Assembly (NCBI RefSeq): GCF_030848805.1
Contig: NC_092363.1
Coordinates: 22,881,774-22,945,773, forward strand
Direction of reading: 5' to 3'
DNA length: 64,000 nt
Source of the DNA: Temnothorax longispinosus
Lineage: Eukaryota; Arthropoda; Insecta; Hymenoptera; Formicidae
The position numbers and the translations under genes were made by a program. Shown here piece by piece: positions 23,543 to 35,469 of the stretch (position 1 is its first letter; each line of letters begins with the position of its first letter). The notes below the pieces were generated by a model. It saw nothing but the letters and a program-made list of their open reading frames with translations, had not been told where the DNA came from and ran no database searches.

Positions 23543-26500
23543 ATGATGGCAGACAATACGCGTGTAACGATTACAAAGCTTAACAACGATAACTACCAGG
23601 TTTGGAAGTATAAAGTCGAGCTTCTATTAATTAAAGAAGATTTATGGAACGTAGTAAGTCAGGAACCTCCTGCGGAAGTAGATGCGGCTTGGACACGGAA
23701 GGATGGACAGGCTCGCGCAACGATCGGATTGCTCGTCGAAGATAATCAATTCGTGCATATTCGGGACAAAACTACTGCACGTGATACATGGAATGCGCTT
23801 AAGACTTATCATCAGAAAGCTACATACATTGACAAGTAAGGTATATCTTCTAAAGAGAATTTGCAGCTTAAAGTTAACTGATGATGGAAGTATGGAAGAT
23901 CACATTAATAATATGCTTGATCTTGTAAATAAATTAGCAGCATTAGGAGAGCAATTAATGGATCATTTAATCGTTGCAATGATGTTAAGTAGTTTGCCAG
24001 ATTCGTACAACACGCTCATTACGGCGCTTGAAAGCAGAGCAGAAGAAGACCTTACGCTGGATCTCGTAAAGGGCAAGTTAATCGATGAGTACAAGAGGCG
24101 AAAGGCGATAGGAACTTTAGGTGAATCAAGCGAATCTGCATTGAAGACATCAAAGGATAGCAAGGAAAAAAGTCGCGGAAATCAAGAATGTTTTTTCTGC
24201 AAGAAGCATGGACATCAGAAAAAGGACTGTTACAAGTACAAGAAATGGAAACAAAATAAAGAAAAGGCAAATCAAGCAGCGGAGAATTCTCGTAAAGACG
24301 GTAGCAAATCAGGTGAGGTTTGTTTTCATGTTAATACAAAAGGAAAGACATTAAACACCTGGTTTATCGATTCTGGGGCTACGAGCCATATGACAAGTAA
24401 TAAAGATTTTTTCGAAGAGCTCGATTCAACTAGGAAAATTGACATCCGATTAGCAGACGGTGAGTCGCGAGAAGCATGCGGAATCGGCATGGGCAAGTTA
24501 AAAGTCTTAATGATAAGAATCAAATTATTGAAGTAAAAGTTACTGACGTTTTATATGTACCTAGTTTAGAAGGCAGTTTGCTATCTGTAAAGAGACTAAC
24601 AGAAAAAGGTTTACAGGTTAAATTTGAGAGCAACAAATGCTGTATAACTAAAGATGGAAAGATCATCGCCGTTGCAGATGAATCATCTAACTTGTATAAA
24701 CTACGAGTATCACAACAGGCTTGTGTGGCAATTCAGAAGCACAATAAACATTGTCAGCACATGTGGCATAAACGTTTTGGACATCGAGACCCTGAAGCAG
24801 TCAAGCAGCTAGCAAATAACGGACTTGCAGTAGAACTGAAGATTACTGACTGTGGGATAAGGACGACGTGTAAAGCATGCATTAAAGGAAAAATGGCAAG
24901 AAAATCTTTTCCAAAGAAATCAGAAAGCAGAACTTTATCGACACTGGATCTTATTCATACGGATTTATGCGGACCAATGCAAACTCAGACGCCTGGGAAA
25001 AAACGATACATTCTTACTATTATAGATGATTATAGTCGGTATACGGAGGTATTTCTGTTGCGAAGTAAGGACGAAACAGCCAGTTACATTAAGGATTACA
25101 TTCAAAAGGTAAAAACGCAGTTTAACAGAAAGCCAAAATTCATAAGATCAGATCGAGGAAAGGAATATATTAATGCAGAATTAAGGACATTTCTAAAGCA
25201 AGAAGGTATTCAAGTGCAATATACAGCGGCTTATTCACCTCAGCAAAATGGCGTCGCTGAGAGAAAAAAATCGCTCGTTAATGGAAATGGCGCGATGTAT
25301 GATAATAGACGCTGAAATGCCGAATAAATATTGGGGAGAGGCAGTTGTCACGGCAAATTATTTACAGAATAGATTACCAACAAAGGCTACAGAAAGGACA
25401 CCTCATGAGTTGTGGTTTACTAAGAAGCCAAATGTAAATCAACTCAGAATATTTGGATGTACCGCGTTCGCACATATTCCAAAAGAACAACGAAGAAAAC
25501 TGGATGTGAAAGCGAAAGAACTCAGATTCGTTGGATACGCAGAAGACTCAAAAGCTTTTCGTTTACTTGACATAACTACGGATAGGATCATCATAAGCAG
25601 AGACGTGATATTCATAGAAGATGTTGAAGATGGCTTCGAAATAACTGAAGATGAGAATGAAATTCAAGTCGATTTACACAAAGCACCATCGGAAGAGATT
25701 AAGGAGGAGTCAACAGTTGAAGAGCCCGCGAATAATGAAGAATTTACTGAGAAACCTAAAGAAAAGATTCAAGATAAAAATACGGATGCACTACAGAGAT
25801 CAGACAGAAAAAATAAAGGAGTTCCACCACAGAAGTACGAAGAAACTGCAAAGATAGCAATGGAACTTCATGATCCAAGGACCATTCAAGAAGCAATGTC
25901 AAGAACAGACAGAGACAAATAGAAGACCGCGATGGACGATGAAATAAATTCCCTTAACGTGAATAATACGTGGGAATTAACGGAACTACCAGACGACAAA
26001 AGACCAATAGGATGCAAGTGGGTCTTCAAGCTTAAGCAAGATGCAGTTGGAAATCCGAGCAGATATAAAGCAAGATTAGTTGCTCAAGGGTTCTCACAAA
26101 AATACGGAACCGATTATGACGAGGTTTTCGCACCCGTGGTAAGACCAACTACATTCAGGACGCTACTGTCATCGCTGGAAGAGAAAACTTCATTGTCAAG
26201 CATATTGATGCAAAAACCGCATTTTTAAATGGAGAACTAAAGGAGGTCATATATATGAAACAACCGATAGGCTACGAAGTACCAAATAAGGAACATATGG
26301 TGTGCAAGCTAAACAAGAGTTTGTACGGATTAAAGCAGACAGCAAAGGTATGGAACGAAAAGGTACATAAGGTACTTGAAGAACATGGATTCAGACAAAA
26401 TGAAACTGACCCGTGTCTGTATATAAAAGTAATTGATGATGTATGGATTTACATAATTATTTACGTAGATGATATTATTATTGGAAGTAAAGAAGAGAAA

Positions 26501-27440
26501 CTCGTAAATGATGCCATAGATACGTTAAGGAGGAGTTTTGATATTGTCAATCTGGGAAGCCTTAGTAATTACTTAGGAATGTCAATAGAACGAGATGACA
26601 AAGGAATATTTTTATCTAAGCCAACCAAAATATATTAAGAAGATAATTGATTCAGTCGGACTTGAAGAAGCGAAGATTTCCAGTTACCTATTGGATCCAG
26701 GATACGAAAATATAGAGAACTCAGAAGATGTGATGGAGGACAGTACAATAAAGTATCAGAAGCTAATTGGAGAACTACTCTATGTTGCTGTACATACATT
26801 CACGACCAGACATAGCAGCCACCGTTTCGATTTTGAGCCAAAGAATAAAATGCGCAAAGGATTTAGACTGGACAGAAGCTAAGAGCCTAGGACAGTAAGA
26901 TATTTAAAGGGCACTATCGAATGGAAATTCAAACTCGGAGACAACACCAAGGAAGATGAAGAATCACTGATTGGATATGCGGATGCAAATTGGGCGCAGG
27001 ACAAGGCAGATCGTAAGTCTAATAGCGGATTTATTTTCATGTTAAATGGAGGCACGATTAGTTGGGCGTGTCGCAAACAAACGTGTGTAGCACTCTCTAC
27101 AACGGAAGCGGAATACATAGCGCTTGCCGAGGCTTGTCAAGAAGAAATCTGGATTGGAAGATTGCTGGAAGAGTTCGGGATAACGTCCACGACACCATTG
27201 AAGATTTACGAAGATAATCAGAGTTGTCTGAAGCTATTGCGCACGAAAGGTTTCAACAACAGAACAAAACATATCGATACAAAGTATCATTTTGTAAAGC
27301 AATTGAAGGAAAGTAACGTAATGGATTTTGTATACTGTCAAACATCAGATATGATAGCTGATATGCTAACAAAACCATTACATGGAATCAGATTGAAGAG
27401 GCTTGCAGAATTCAGCGGACTTAAGGACTGGAGCAAGTAA
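23543..27440 (+). pseudogene. Copia Gag-Pol polyprotein remains
   Basis: Read in several frames. Gag opens at 23543 (MMADNTRVTITKL). The zinc knuckle CFFCKKHGHQKKDC is at 24189-24230. The protease motif WFIDSGATSHM is near 24360. Integrase has the WHKRFGH..CKAC zinc motif, catalytic Asp at about 24962 and 25150, and Glu in GVAERKK near 25256. RT has YVDDIIIGS near 26461. RNase H lies in 27039-27440 and contains the Copia-typical ADMLTKPL. Frame changes occur near 23830, 24500, 25290, 26225, 26620 and 26880, and there is a TAG at 25920-25922. No single frame can make the polyprotein. Confidence 0.92.
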
Positions 27441-27446
27441 TGTCAT

Positions 27447-27459
27447 CGGTGAGGAGGAG
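27447..27459 (+). promoter_or_regulatory. Polypurine tract of Copia element
   Basis: GGTGAGGAGGAG lies directly before the 3' LTR, the expected place of the plus-strand primer. Confidence 0.6.
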
Positions 27460-27732
27460 TGTTGGAGTATTCGTCATGCGAGGCGCTGTACACCGACGAC
27501 ATATTTTCCCTAGACCAATCATATACATTTTATCCTTTTTCGAGCCGCTACTCTCTATGGTCTATACACCTTTTGTCTCAACCGTCTTTCACGAGATAGA
27601 TTGTATCACAAGTCCTTCATTAAAGAAATCGCATATTGAACTGCATATAAAGTGTATAAACTGCGTTATTACATCCTGTATCCTCTCAAGACTCCTGCGC
27701 TAAAGTGGACATTCTGCTCGTTACGGTCAACA
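27460..27732 (+). repeat. 3' LTR of Copia element
   Basis: Begins TGTTGGAGTATTCG and ends GGTCAACA, matching the 5' LTR with few differences. Confidence 0.93.
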
Positions 27733-28199
27733 AATACACGGTCAGGTACTTGCGTCAATGATTGTACGTTCGAAGAAAGAGTCATCCCTTCCTGAACAGC
27801 ACTTTCGTCACAGTTAACAGGGCTATTTGTAAGTAATGAATTGCAAGAGGTTGAGGATTTTAAGGGACTTTTTGTCTTGCTGAATGAAGCCAATGATTCC
27901 GGCCTTTTCATTTTAGAGGCTGCAATTGTTTTTGCTGTTTGAACTACTTTCTTCAATTCCGTCGCGGAATGCTTAGAAGATGGCTCTTTTCTTTGAACAG
28001 TCATTTTTCCTCCTTTAGCCTTTTTGTTATTTAACTTAATAATAGAGGAACTCTTCAACAATTTTGACGAGATGCTGGCATCCGAATCATTATCCCAATT
28101 AGCCCAGAAGGCTAAAAATGGCGATTTACTCCAGCGTCGTAGGAACCTATTGGATTTTGAAGATTAGATGGTAGAAAGAAAAAAAGGTTATATAATGTA

Positions 28200-29720
28200 C
28201 ACCCTTTCACCAGTGGGGGAAGCGTCTACAGGTTTTCAAAAATGTAAAAAAAATAGTCACATGAAAATACTCGAACGCGTCAGATATTGACAGTGTATAT
28301 GTCCCACGTGTCTCTGATATTGGAGGTATGTATAATCTGCCGGTTTGCATGGTGAGGGTGGCTGTACGGAACGGTTGAAAACGGGAAAAAAAAATTTATT
28401 CGAGCGCGTCAGATATTCAGAGGGGATGTTAAGTGAACCCGAAAAAAGCTCCCATTCAAAAGACTGACGATTCGGACATGACGCAAGCTCATGGCGGCTT
28501 CTTGATAATGCAAAAAAAAAATCGCTATTTTGAAATACTCGAGCGCGTCAGATTATTATACAGGTGATTCAGCTTGATTTCCTAGTCGTGCTGACTCATA
28601 ATCTGACGATTATTTGGAGGGATTTTCTTAATCTGACGAATTAAAAAAAAAAATTTTTAAATTAAAAAAAAATTTTTTTTAAATCACTAAATGTGACAAA
28701 TAAAATGCATGGAAAATAGAATGCAATGTAACAATGGAATCTTTTTTTAGCTGACATGCAAGAAATACTGCTTTTGTATCCGCTTCTTCATGATCAGGAC
28801 ATGACAGTTCATGATCGATGGTTCGCGTTACTTTATTATTGGTAACTGAATATACGTAACACAAATCATGACTCAGATATATTGTTTTGTTACCGATAAT
28901 CGTAGCCATCTCCTGATCAGCCCAATGATCGATAAAAAACTTGACAAGAGCTTCTTTAAACTTGATGTTTTTCAAATCTTTCGCAAAATCTGCTGTTCTC
29001 GTTTGTTGAGGGCCGGAGATGTAAAAATCCTTGTCATCCACATTACCTCGAAGAGTGTGCTCATAATCTTTGATAGAAGGTGTGAAGTAGCGATCAAATA
29101 CAATGGCTACTCGACTTGCTGAGTTATTAACAAGACATTGCAAAATCTTTGACACATCCCCAAAACTGCGCGGCATTTCTTTGAAAGTATTTAAAAAGAA
29201 GAAGCCATCTACAATTACAAAATCTACATTGGATGGCGGTAGTTCCATTTCTTCAATTTTTTTTTTCCAATTCTTTAACCAGTACCGACTTATAGTTCTG
29301 ACTACTAGTTCTGACGATTTGTGCTACTTCGGCTTGTGGAAATCGGCAGATTATATTTTTTTCATTATTCTTGAATTATTTCCTTCAAAATAAAAAAAAA
29401 TTCGACCGCGCTCGAGAATGTCAAGGTGACGTTTTTTTTTGCAAGTTTGTGACCCTCCCACTCCCTTACGTCACGCTCAAATCGTCAGATTATTGAAATG
29501 CACACTTTTCAGCATGTTATTAACCCACTTTACCTTAATCTGACGCGCTCGAGTATTTCTAACAATCGATTTTTTTTTACTATTCTGATCGGCTGCCCTA
29601 GACGCGCGATCCTATATTAAGGGCTTATATATAGTGGAGGTACTCAACAGAGGGTGCAAGGTATTCTCCTATATGTTAATCTGTCGCACTCGAGTAAATA
29701 AAAAAATCCCCTATTGGGCT
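28200..29720. mobile_element. DNA element with inverted subterminal CTCGAGCGCGTCAGA repeats
   Basis: A motif close to CTCGAGCGCGTCAGAT occurs three times near the left side (about 28270, 28400, 28540) and three times in reverse near the right side (about 29402, 29541, 29681). The outer parts show an imperfect inverted pair, CCAGTGGGGGA on the left against TCCCCTATTGGG on the right. Subterminal inverted repeats bound by a transposase are typical of cut-and-paste elements. One gene (28679-29248, minus) lies between the repeat sets. Exact ends and the target duplication are not clear. Confidence 0.55.
28679..29248 (-). CDS. Unrecognised 189-aa protein with HEEADT motif
   Basis: An intact minus-strand frame from ATG at 29248. 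Visible features are NVDFVIVDGFFFLNTF near the start (a hydrophobic strand followed by Asp), NNKVTRTIDHELSCPDHEEA in the second half with the acidic motif HEEADTKAVFLAC, and a C-terminus that runs to a stop in the AT-rich right flank. Two clusters of acidic residues after hydrophobic strands are what PIN/FEN-like nucleases show, but this is only a resemblance. I have seen similar HEEADT proteins as multicopy, unnamed proteins of animal genomes. It may be a truncated exon of a larger element-encoded protein, since no clear end domain is present. Confidence 0.5.
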   Translation of the reverse strand: MELPPSNVDFVIVDGFFFLNTFKEMPRSFGDVSKILQCLVNNSASRVAIVFDRYFTPSIKDYEHTLRGNVDDKDFYISGPQQTRTADFAKDLKNIKFKEALVKFFIDHWADQEMATIIGNKTIYLSHDLCYVYSVTNNKVTRTIDHELSCPDHEEADTKAVFLACQLKKDSIVTLHSIFHAFYLSHLVI

Positions 29721-29854
29721 CACCTACTATGAATAGAGGAAAAATGTAAGTTTTAAAAAAATATCTACATATTCCGAACTCATAATAATGTGTGACAATC
29801 TGTATATAAAAATTTTTATAGGAGAATAAAATAAAATTTTACTATAAAATCTTT

Positions 29855-29955
29855 TAATTTCCACTTCGTGTTTTGGCCAATCAGTTTTAAAAGATTGTTC
29901 AGTTTTCACCAGTTGTGTGACAGATTTTGGATTAGGGGGCGAATTATAATGTCTA
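29855..29955 (-). CDS. Possible upstream exon of the DUF4806-type gene
   Basis: A minus-strand open segment contains SFKTDWPKHEVEIKRFYS followed by a GTAAAA donor-like site. DUF4806-type insect proteins often have an N-terminal module with a W..Y/H.V.I pattern, so this may belong to the gene at 22189-28146, with the 28200-29720 element then lying in its intron. Weak support. Confidence 0.3.
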
Positions 29956-30112
29956 AAATATTAAAAATTACACAAAACTCTCGATAAACTGTCTATTATA
30001 CGCAATTTTTTGGTTGCTCGATAAATTATAAATTTCGACACAAATTTCGAATCGACATGAACGACGTCGAATCGATATTATTTCGATAAATCATTTCTGA
30101 CTAGGGTGATGC

Positions 30113-30232
30113 AACGCTGTTGCTCAGATATACGGAGCAATACATCATCGAAGGAGGCGCCGACAACAAGCGTGTTCTCTTGTCGGAGTTTCAAGACACA
30201 ATGATCGTTTCCACGGTTTTAACAAATACATT
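30113..30232 (+). mobile_element. PLE RT fragment, plus strand
   Basis: About 120 bp closely matching the reverse complement of 38695-38816, including ATATACGGAGCAATACATCA. It encodes the segment EFQDTMIVSTVLTNTL. It forms one arm of an inverted pair that brackets the 30232-38695 interval. Confidence 0.65.
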
Positions 30233-30269
30233 AGGTTGTTATTGTACATGCGATGCTCACGGCTCACGT

Positions 30270-30595
30270 GATGCTTATAGCGACGAAATGACTTTATCAT
30301 ATATAGGGTTCAAACTTTCCGTATCCTTTTTCAAATTGATCGTATTGGGGTGTTTTTTAATTAAAAACATTTCTGCAATCTTTCTCTTTTTCGTATTTTT
30401 TTCCCTATGGATGATATCAGTTTCAGACCATTTGAAATTATGGCCTAACATTACACGGTGTTTGCTAACGACGGAGTGATTGCTGTCATGTTTTTTAATG
30501 TCTTTTTGGTGTTCATTAACTCGTGTCATTAATTGACGTTTAGTTTGCCCTATATATGTTGCATCACAATCGCCGCAATCTATCTTGTGGGAAAA
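30270..30595 (-). pseudogene. PLE GIY-YIG endonuclease domain
   Basis: The minus strand reads IDCGDCDATYIGQTKRQL, then NEHQKDIKKH, SVVSKHRVMLGHNFKW, IAEMFLIKK and a KDTESLNPIY tail. YIG, the following basic residue, the later NEH and the Glu in IAEM are the expected GIY-YIG elements. The RT that should precede it is not adjacent. It lies 7.7 kb away at 38335-38816 on the same strand, separated by a two-gene element. Confidence 0.75.
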
Positions 30596-30904
30596 AATTT
30601 TAAGTTAAAATCACCTGAAACTGCCAGGCCAAAATAGCCTTGGTCTTGTCAAGCTGGTGCGGCCCGACGGTAAAGTAATTTTTACGGCGCTCTTCAGTTG
30701 TCGTTGTTTACTATTTCGGTTGTTTTAACCAAACAGCTGTCCTGCCGAAATTACCGTGCGGACCGGCATATGTGACCGTTTTAGTAAGCACATACGTAAG
30801 TTCGTCTCTCAATCGTCGCTCATATTGTGATTTGTGATTGTGATTTGTGTTGTTGTGTGTAATATATATAGTTAACAAATACATTGAGTCTGTTTGAAGA
30901 AACA

Positions 30905-31119
30905 ATGGACAATTTTACAGTGCAAATATTGAAGGAGTGGAAATTTGATAATTTTATACAACGATTTCAAAGTAAGTGCATATTTTTTTTTAATATTCAG
31001 AGTTCTTATTATTACAATTATGCAAAAAATCATGACTTGAGTTGTATACTCGATACGAGAAAAGTATATAACTTGATTATTGAGAACTAAGAATTTTGAT
31101 AACTTGCAAACATAACCTG

Positions 31120-31163
<44 letters not shown>

Positions 31164-31461
31164 TTGTTGATTTCAGTATATTAGAAATTCTGAATGTATA
31201 CATGTATACATATTTGCTGACTTCAGTGGATCAGAAATATATTTCTTCAATAAATGTTGTCAATCATATATGCTTTCATTCATAATTTCTGCATAATTTA
31301 TGCATATACTATAGTCCGATATTAATCATATAGTCTTGATCTTAATGGCAATAGAAAAGTGATTAAATTTCCAAGAAATTTTTGACAGCGTTTCAAATAT
31401 AACTAATATTTTTAATATTCAGTACAGTTTTATCTTTGTTTTATGAAACGTATGTATATAT

Positions 31462-31501
<40 letters not shown>

Positions 31502-31525
31502 GCGCGCGCACACATATACACACAC

Positions 31526-31571
<46 letters not shown>

Positions 31572-34500
31572 AATATATGTGCACATTCTTGATTATATAT
31601 ACACTCTTCATATATGTATTATAGCGGCGGGAATAGATGAAGAAATTTTTGATACGTTGGATGATAACGAAATGTTAAAAAAAATTTTTAACGAAACGGA
31701 ATTTGGATTCAAAAAAAAATTCAAAATTAGAATGAAAAAATGGAAGGAGAGTCTCGTATCACTCAATAATATTCTTCCATCTTCGCCTGCAATAACGTCT
31801 GTCGAAGTATTGTCAAACGATCATCAATCTCCAAATTCCTCACAATTACTAACGTTAACACCAATAACTGATTCTGCACGAAATGACCAATACGTCTTAA
31901 ATGTTTCTGATGTTTTTCGTAAGTCATTTCTTTGCTTTATTTATTGTACAGTGTAGGTTTCTATACGATTTTATTGCGTTGTTTGTTACCTCCTTCTAAG
32001 GCTGGTTATGTATTAAAATTTTTATTTATATAAATTATTTCGATTACGTTTGAAAAAATATTCTATTTTTAAAACAATTTTTCAATCGTTTAACATTATG
32101 TAGAGCGATTCTTGAAATTTACTATTTTTATGAATTTAAAAGATACTTAGATGTAATGTTTAAAAATGTATAACATTGTTTAAACAATGTAATATTTTTC
32201 AAATTCAATCAAAACAATTAGAAAACGAAATTCTTGTTGAGAACACCTGTCTCTTTGAGCTTCAGCGTCATTCGAATATAAACTGTTAAAAAATATGATT
32301 TACTATTAAACTTTCTCGCACATTTTTTATACGTCACATTTATATATTATATTTTAAAACTACATTTCTCTTCTGGAGTTTTTTTACAGTTTATTACAAT
32401 TTGTAACATATAATGCATGAAATGCTGTAGCTGTACAGAGAAGAAACATATTTGATCTTTTGAAATCGTCAACGAGAGGAAAGATTGCTTTAGAAGAATT
32501 TAGAAAAGATCAAACTATCGACACGCGAATTATATCCGACTTAGTCGTTGAACACGAATTTGAATGTTCAGGTTCCTACAGGTATGATATTCATTGTGCA
32601 TATATACATCATTCCAACATTTTAGGTTCTTGTATTATTTACTTCTGCCATGATAAGATTATATGACTATTATTTAGTCTGTTTTATATATATTGTATCA
32701 ATGGATAAGTTTTAACATTAAAAATTTATGTACAGGAAATTTGTTATATGGAAACATTATATACTTAATAGACTATTTTTCCGGAAAATTCGACCATTTT
32801 TTAAACTAAAAAATTTTTTTTTATTTGTAGAATAACAACTGAAAGGTTTCTTGAACTTGCTGCCGAACTGGGAGCTATTTTTCAAAGACCAGACAAGACC
32901 ATAACAGAAAGCTCACAATTGTTTTTCTTTCCTTATCAGAAGTCGACATCATTTACCCGAACAGCAGCAAATGCTGGCGGAGTGTTATATGAGAAGTATT
33001 TAAAATACAGAAAGAAATTAATTAAATGCGATATAATAAAGGACAAAAAATTATTACATGAAGGTATAATGAAATTACTTGGATAACTGCATTAAGATTT
33101 TTCTTACAACTCATTTTATTTGCGTAATTATTCCAAAATAACTTCTTCTTGTAACTTTCAATTATAGACGTTATTAATTGGGCTTCTAATTACAGACATT
33201 CCACAAATTCAACAAGAAAGTGATATTGAATGGCTGCAACAAAATGATGAACCACTGGATGAAGTAGTCGAAAAGTGGAATCAAACATTCTTATATAGAC
33301 AACGATGCAAGAATATTAAAAACTATTTTGACACGTACAAATGTTTACGATCGAATTTCGGGCTTTTATTGGTAAATTTTGTACTTTAATTACTGTATCT
33401 TTGTAAAGGTATATTTTAATTACTATAATTAAATACTTGTTTGTATTTCGACAGTTGTCTCATGATTTTGATGCCACGCATGAAGAGTCGAAAAATAATT
33501 TTATTGAAAATTGGGGTACAGTGGCTTCCACGATCGTCAAATACGCCGCACTAAAAAAAAAAACTGTCCTGTTTAGAGGAAAATTTGATTGCAGCAGGTG
33601 AATTATATTAGGTGTATATGCATCACATCAAAGAGGATGTACTCGTAAGTCGTAATGCTTAACCCTTACAAAAAAGTATTACTAGCTGGTTAGTAATAAA
33701 TACTTATTTTGTGTATTAATAATACTAAAATTAAGTATTTATTAGTACTTGAATCACTGTGATCCAAGTATTGCATAGTATTTTATTACTGGTCAGTAAT
33801 TTATGAAAGTAGTATTTAATACAGGACGAGTATTGAATACTTAGTATTAAATTTCTGATGAGAAAGCATTTAATATTAGGTGAAAAATACTTGTGTAATA
33901 AATACTTGTGTTGAATTACTGATGAGTATTTCAATGTTAGTACTGAAGTACTGAACCAAGGATTCCATGTGTAATAAATCACTGGCCAGTATTTTAATAT
34001 TAATACTCAAGTACTGAACTGAATATTCCATGTGAAATTAATCACTGACCAGTACTACAATTTGTATAGAAACATTATAATAAGTAATTCCTGATAATAT
34101 TAAGGAAAAGAGATAAAAGTAAGGCACAAATACATTTTATATGAAAGTCTGTACTAATTCGTCTTGATAAAAGTGTACAAGTTTTGAAATAGTACTGAGG
34201 ATATCATTTTAATATTCAATTCAAAATTTTATTACTCTTTTTAAACTGAATTTGTTTCTTAAGATGATTTTTGAAAAATTATATATTTGCGCTGGTTATG
34301 ACACATGTAGACTATATATAACACTTACATCAAATTAAGAAGTAGTCTACCACGTAAGGCAGTTGGCTCACGATCCAGAGGTCCCGAGTTCGATCCCACC
34401 AAGGTAAGTGTTTTTCAAATACGAGAAAATATTTATAATTATAGACTGCATCTTAAGAAACAAATTTAGTTATAAAATAGTAATAAAATTTCGAAAAAAA

Positions 34501-35469
34501 AAAATTTTTTTTTTTTATGCCGGGTAAATATCGGAAATCGAAATATTGGTGAGTAATTCAATACTAAGCACCAGTAGTTCTGTGTAGTATTAATCACTAC
34601 CTATAATATTTATCACTACCAGTATTTTCCCAGTATTTCCCAAATAAATATTGACAGTATTAAATCACTGAGATTTTAAGTATTTAGTCAGTAATACTTT
34701 TTTGTAAGGGAAATTTCAATTTTGCCGCAGGAAAAGAACATATTGCAGCATTTCTTTGTCTGCCGAAAATTTTGGGAGTGATCGTACGTAAAAGGAAAAG
34801 CGATGGTTCATTACCAACTTCTGCAGATGTGATTAACAGTTTTTTCGTTCATTTTAAGGTAATTCATTAATTTATAAAAATGTTCGGTTTTCGTATATAT
34901 ATAGATTATTTACAAAAATTATTTACCAAGAATATTTACAATTTTTATCAGTTTTTCTTATTATATTATAATTATTTACAAATTTATTATATTACAATTA
35001 TTATTTACAATTTTATAACTATTAAGAAAAATTAAAATAAAATAGTTATAGAAATGAAATATATTTTTAGTCAATTTAATATTTGTAATTAAATTTTTTG
35101 TATATTTTTGTACAGACTTCTGAAGAACTAACTGACTTCAAAGCAAAGTTACAAGCTTTCCATAGTGCCCTCCCATACGTAGCATTCATCGGAGATCTAC
35201 TTAACGAAGGTTCCACCGATAAAGATACATATGTTTTTGTGATTATAAATAATTTAAATTTTAAAATTGAATCTAACAAAATTATCGAGGCTTTCGATTA
35301 TTGTTACAAGGCCTTTTTTGCATTAAATACCGACTTCACGCCGGAATGTCGCCATATTTGGGTGTTTTTTCAAACACATATTTACAAAAATGCAAATAAA
35401 AATACTAAAACATACACGATAGTGACGAAACTTATAGATGAACTACAGAAAATCGATAAAAATAATTAA
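30905..35469 (+). CDS. Eight-exon SAM-like protein, element-associated
   Basis: Exons by splice sites and frame: 30905-30971, 31625-31918, 32431-32581, 32831-33063, 33196-33371, 33455-33597, 34731-34858 and 35116-35469. Exons 1-2 begin MDNFTVQILKEWKFDNFIQR and continue with GIDEEIFDTLDDNEMLKKIF, a SAM-domain-like pattern. The remaining exons are conserved-looking but unnamed. Fish and coral genomes carry many 'SAM domain-containing protein 3-like' copies of similar build; that is recollection. The A-run at 33553-33563 has eleven A. With ten, exon 6 joins exon 7 through LIAAGKEHIAAF without a stop; with eleven, the frame breaks. This is either an assembly error or a disabling change. The transposase-like gene follows 177 bp later on the same strand. 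Confidence 0.6.
31115..31157. repeat. (TA)n microsatellite
   Basis: An uninterrupted TA run of about 40 bp in intron 1 of the SAM-like gene. Confidence 0.95.
31466..31567. repeat. Compound (CA)n(CG)n(CA)n(TA)n microsatellite
   Basis: CA, CG, CA and TA dinucleotide runs in sequence, a strong Z-DNA-type purine/pyrimidine alternation about 50 bp before exon 2 of the SAM-like gene. Confidence 0.95.
33663..34710. mobile_element. TIR element (CCCTTACAAAAAAGTATTACT ends) in intron 6
   Basis: Ends with a perfect 21-bp inverted repeat starting CCCTTACAAAAAAG. The interior is full of short AGTATT/AATACT and CACTGA/TCAGTG pieces in both orientations, and a tRNA-like cassette (34234-34500) sits right of centre. 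It has no coding frame. It lies wholly within the intron, so the SAM-like gene is spliced around it. Confidence 0.8.
34234..34500 (+). repeat. tRNA-like Pol III cassette, copy B
   Basis: Almost identical to 12200-12470, including the nested inverted brackets. The B-box region has one base fewer (GAGTTCGATCCC). The two copies sit inside unrelated TIR shells. Confidence 0.65.

Larger units (their letters stand above)
23226..27732 (+). mobile_element. Copia LTR retrotransposon, decayed
   Basis: Two similar ~274-bp LTRs flank gag-protease-integrase-RT-RNase H remains in the Copia order. A copia-type primer site and a purine-rich tract are present. The flanks are AATAT on the left and AATAC on the right, a 5-bp duplication with one change. 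It sits inside a coding exon of the minus-strand DUF4806-type gene. Several frameshifts and an in-frame stop make it inactive. Confidence 0.92.
22189..28146 (-). pseudogene. DUF4806-type gene split by a Copia element
   Basis: Minus-strand exons: one long exon running from about 28146 to 27733 and continuing at 23225-23021, then 22936-22704, 22621-22450 and 22358-22189 (stop). All junctions are GT..AG and keep one frame. The last three exons give PPLPLHTKQHLKEFETFLQA, then NHMKLSAKN, NILTKLFSNTLAGEMNCDG, GKIAFKTLKL, a pattern I know from the DUF4806 domain of insect proteins; the function of that domain is unknown. The long exon is Ser/Thr/Lys-rich and probably disordered. Removing 23226-27732 and one copy of a 5-bp repeat restores one reading frame across the break. 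A possible upstream exon with the motif TDWPKHEVEIKR lies near 29955-29855. The insertion makes the gene unlikely to give a full-length product unless the Copia is spliced out. Confidence 0.6.
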
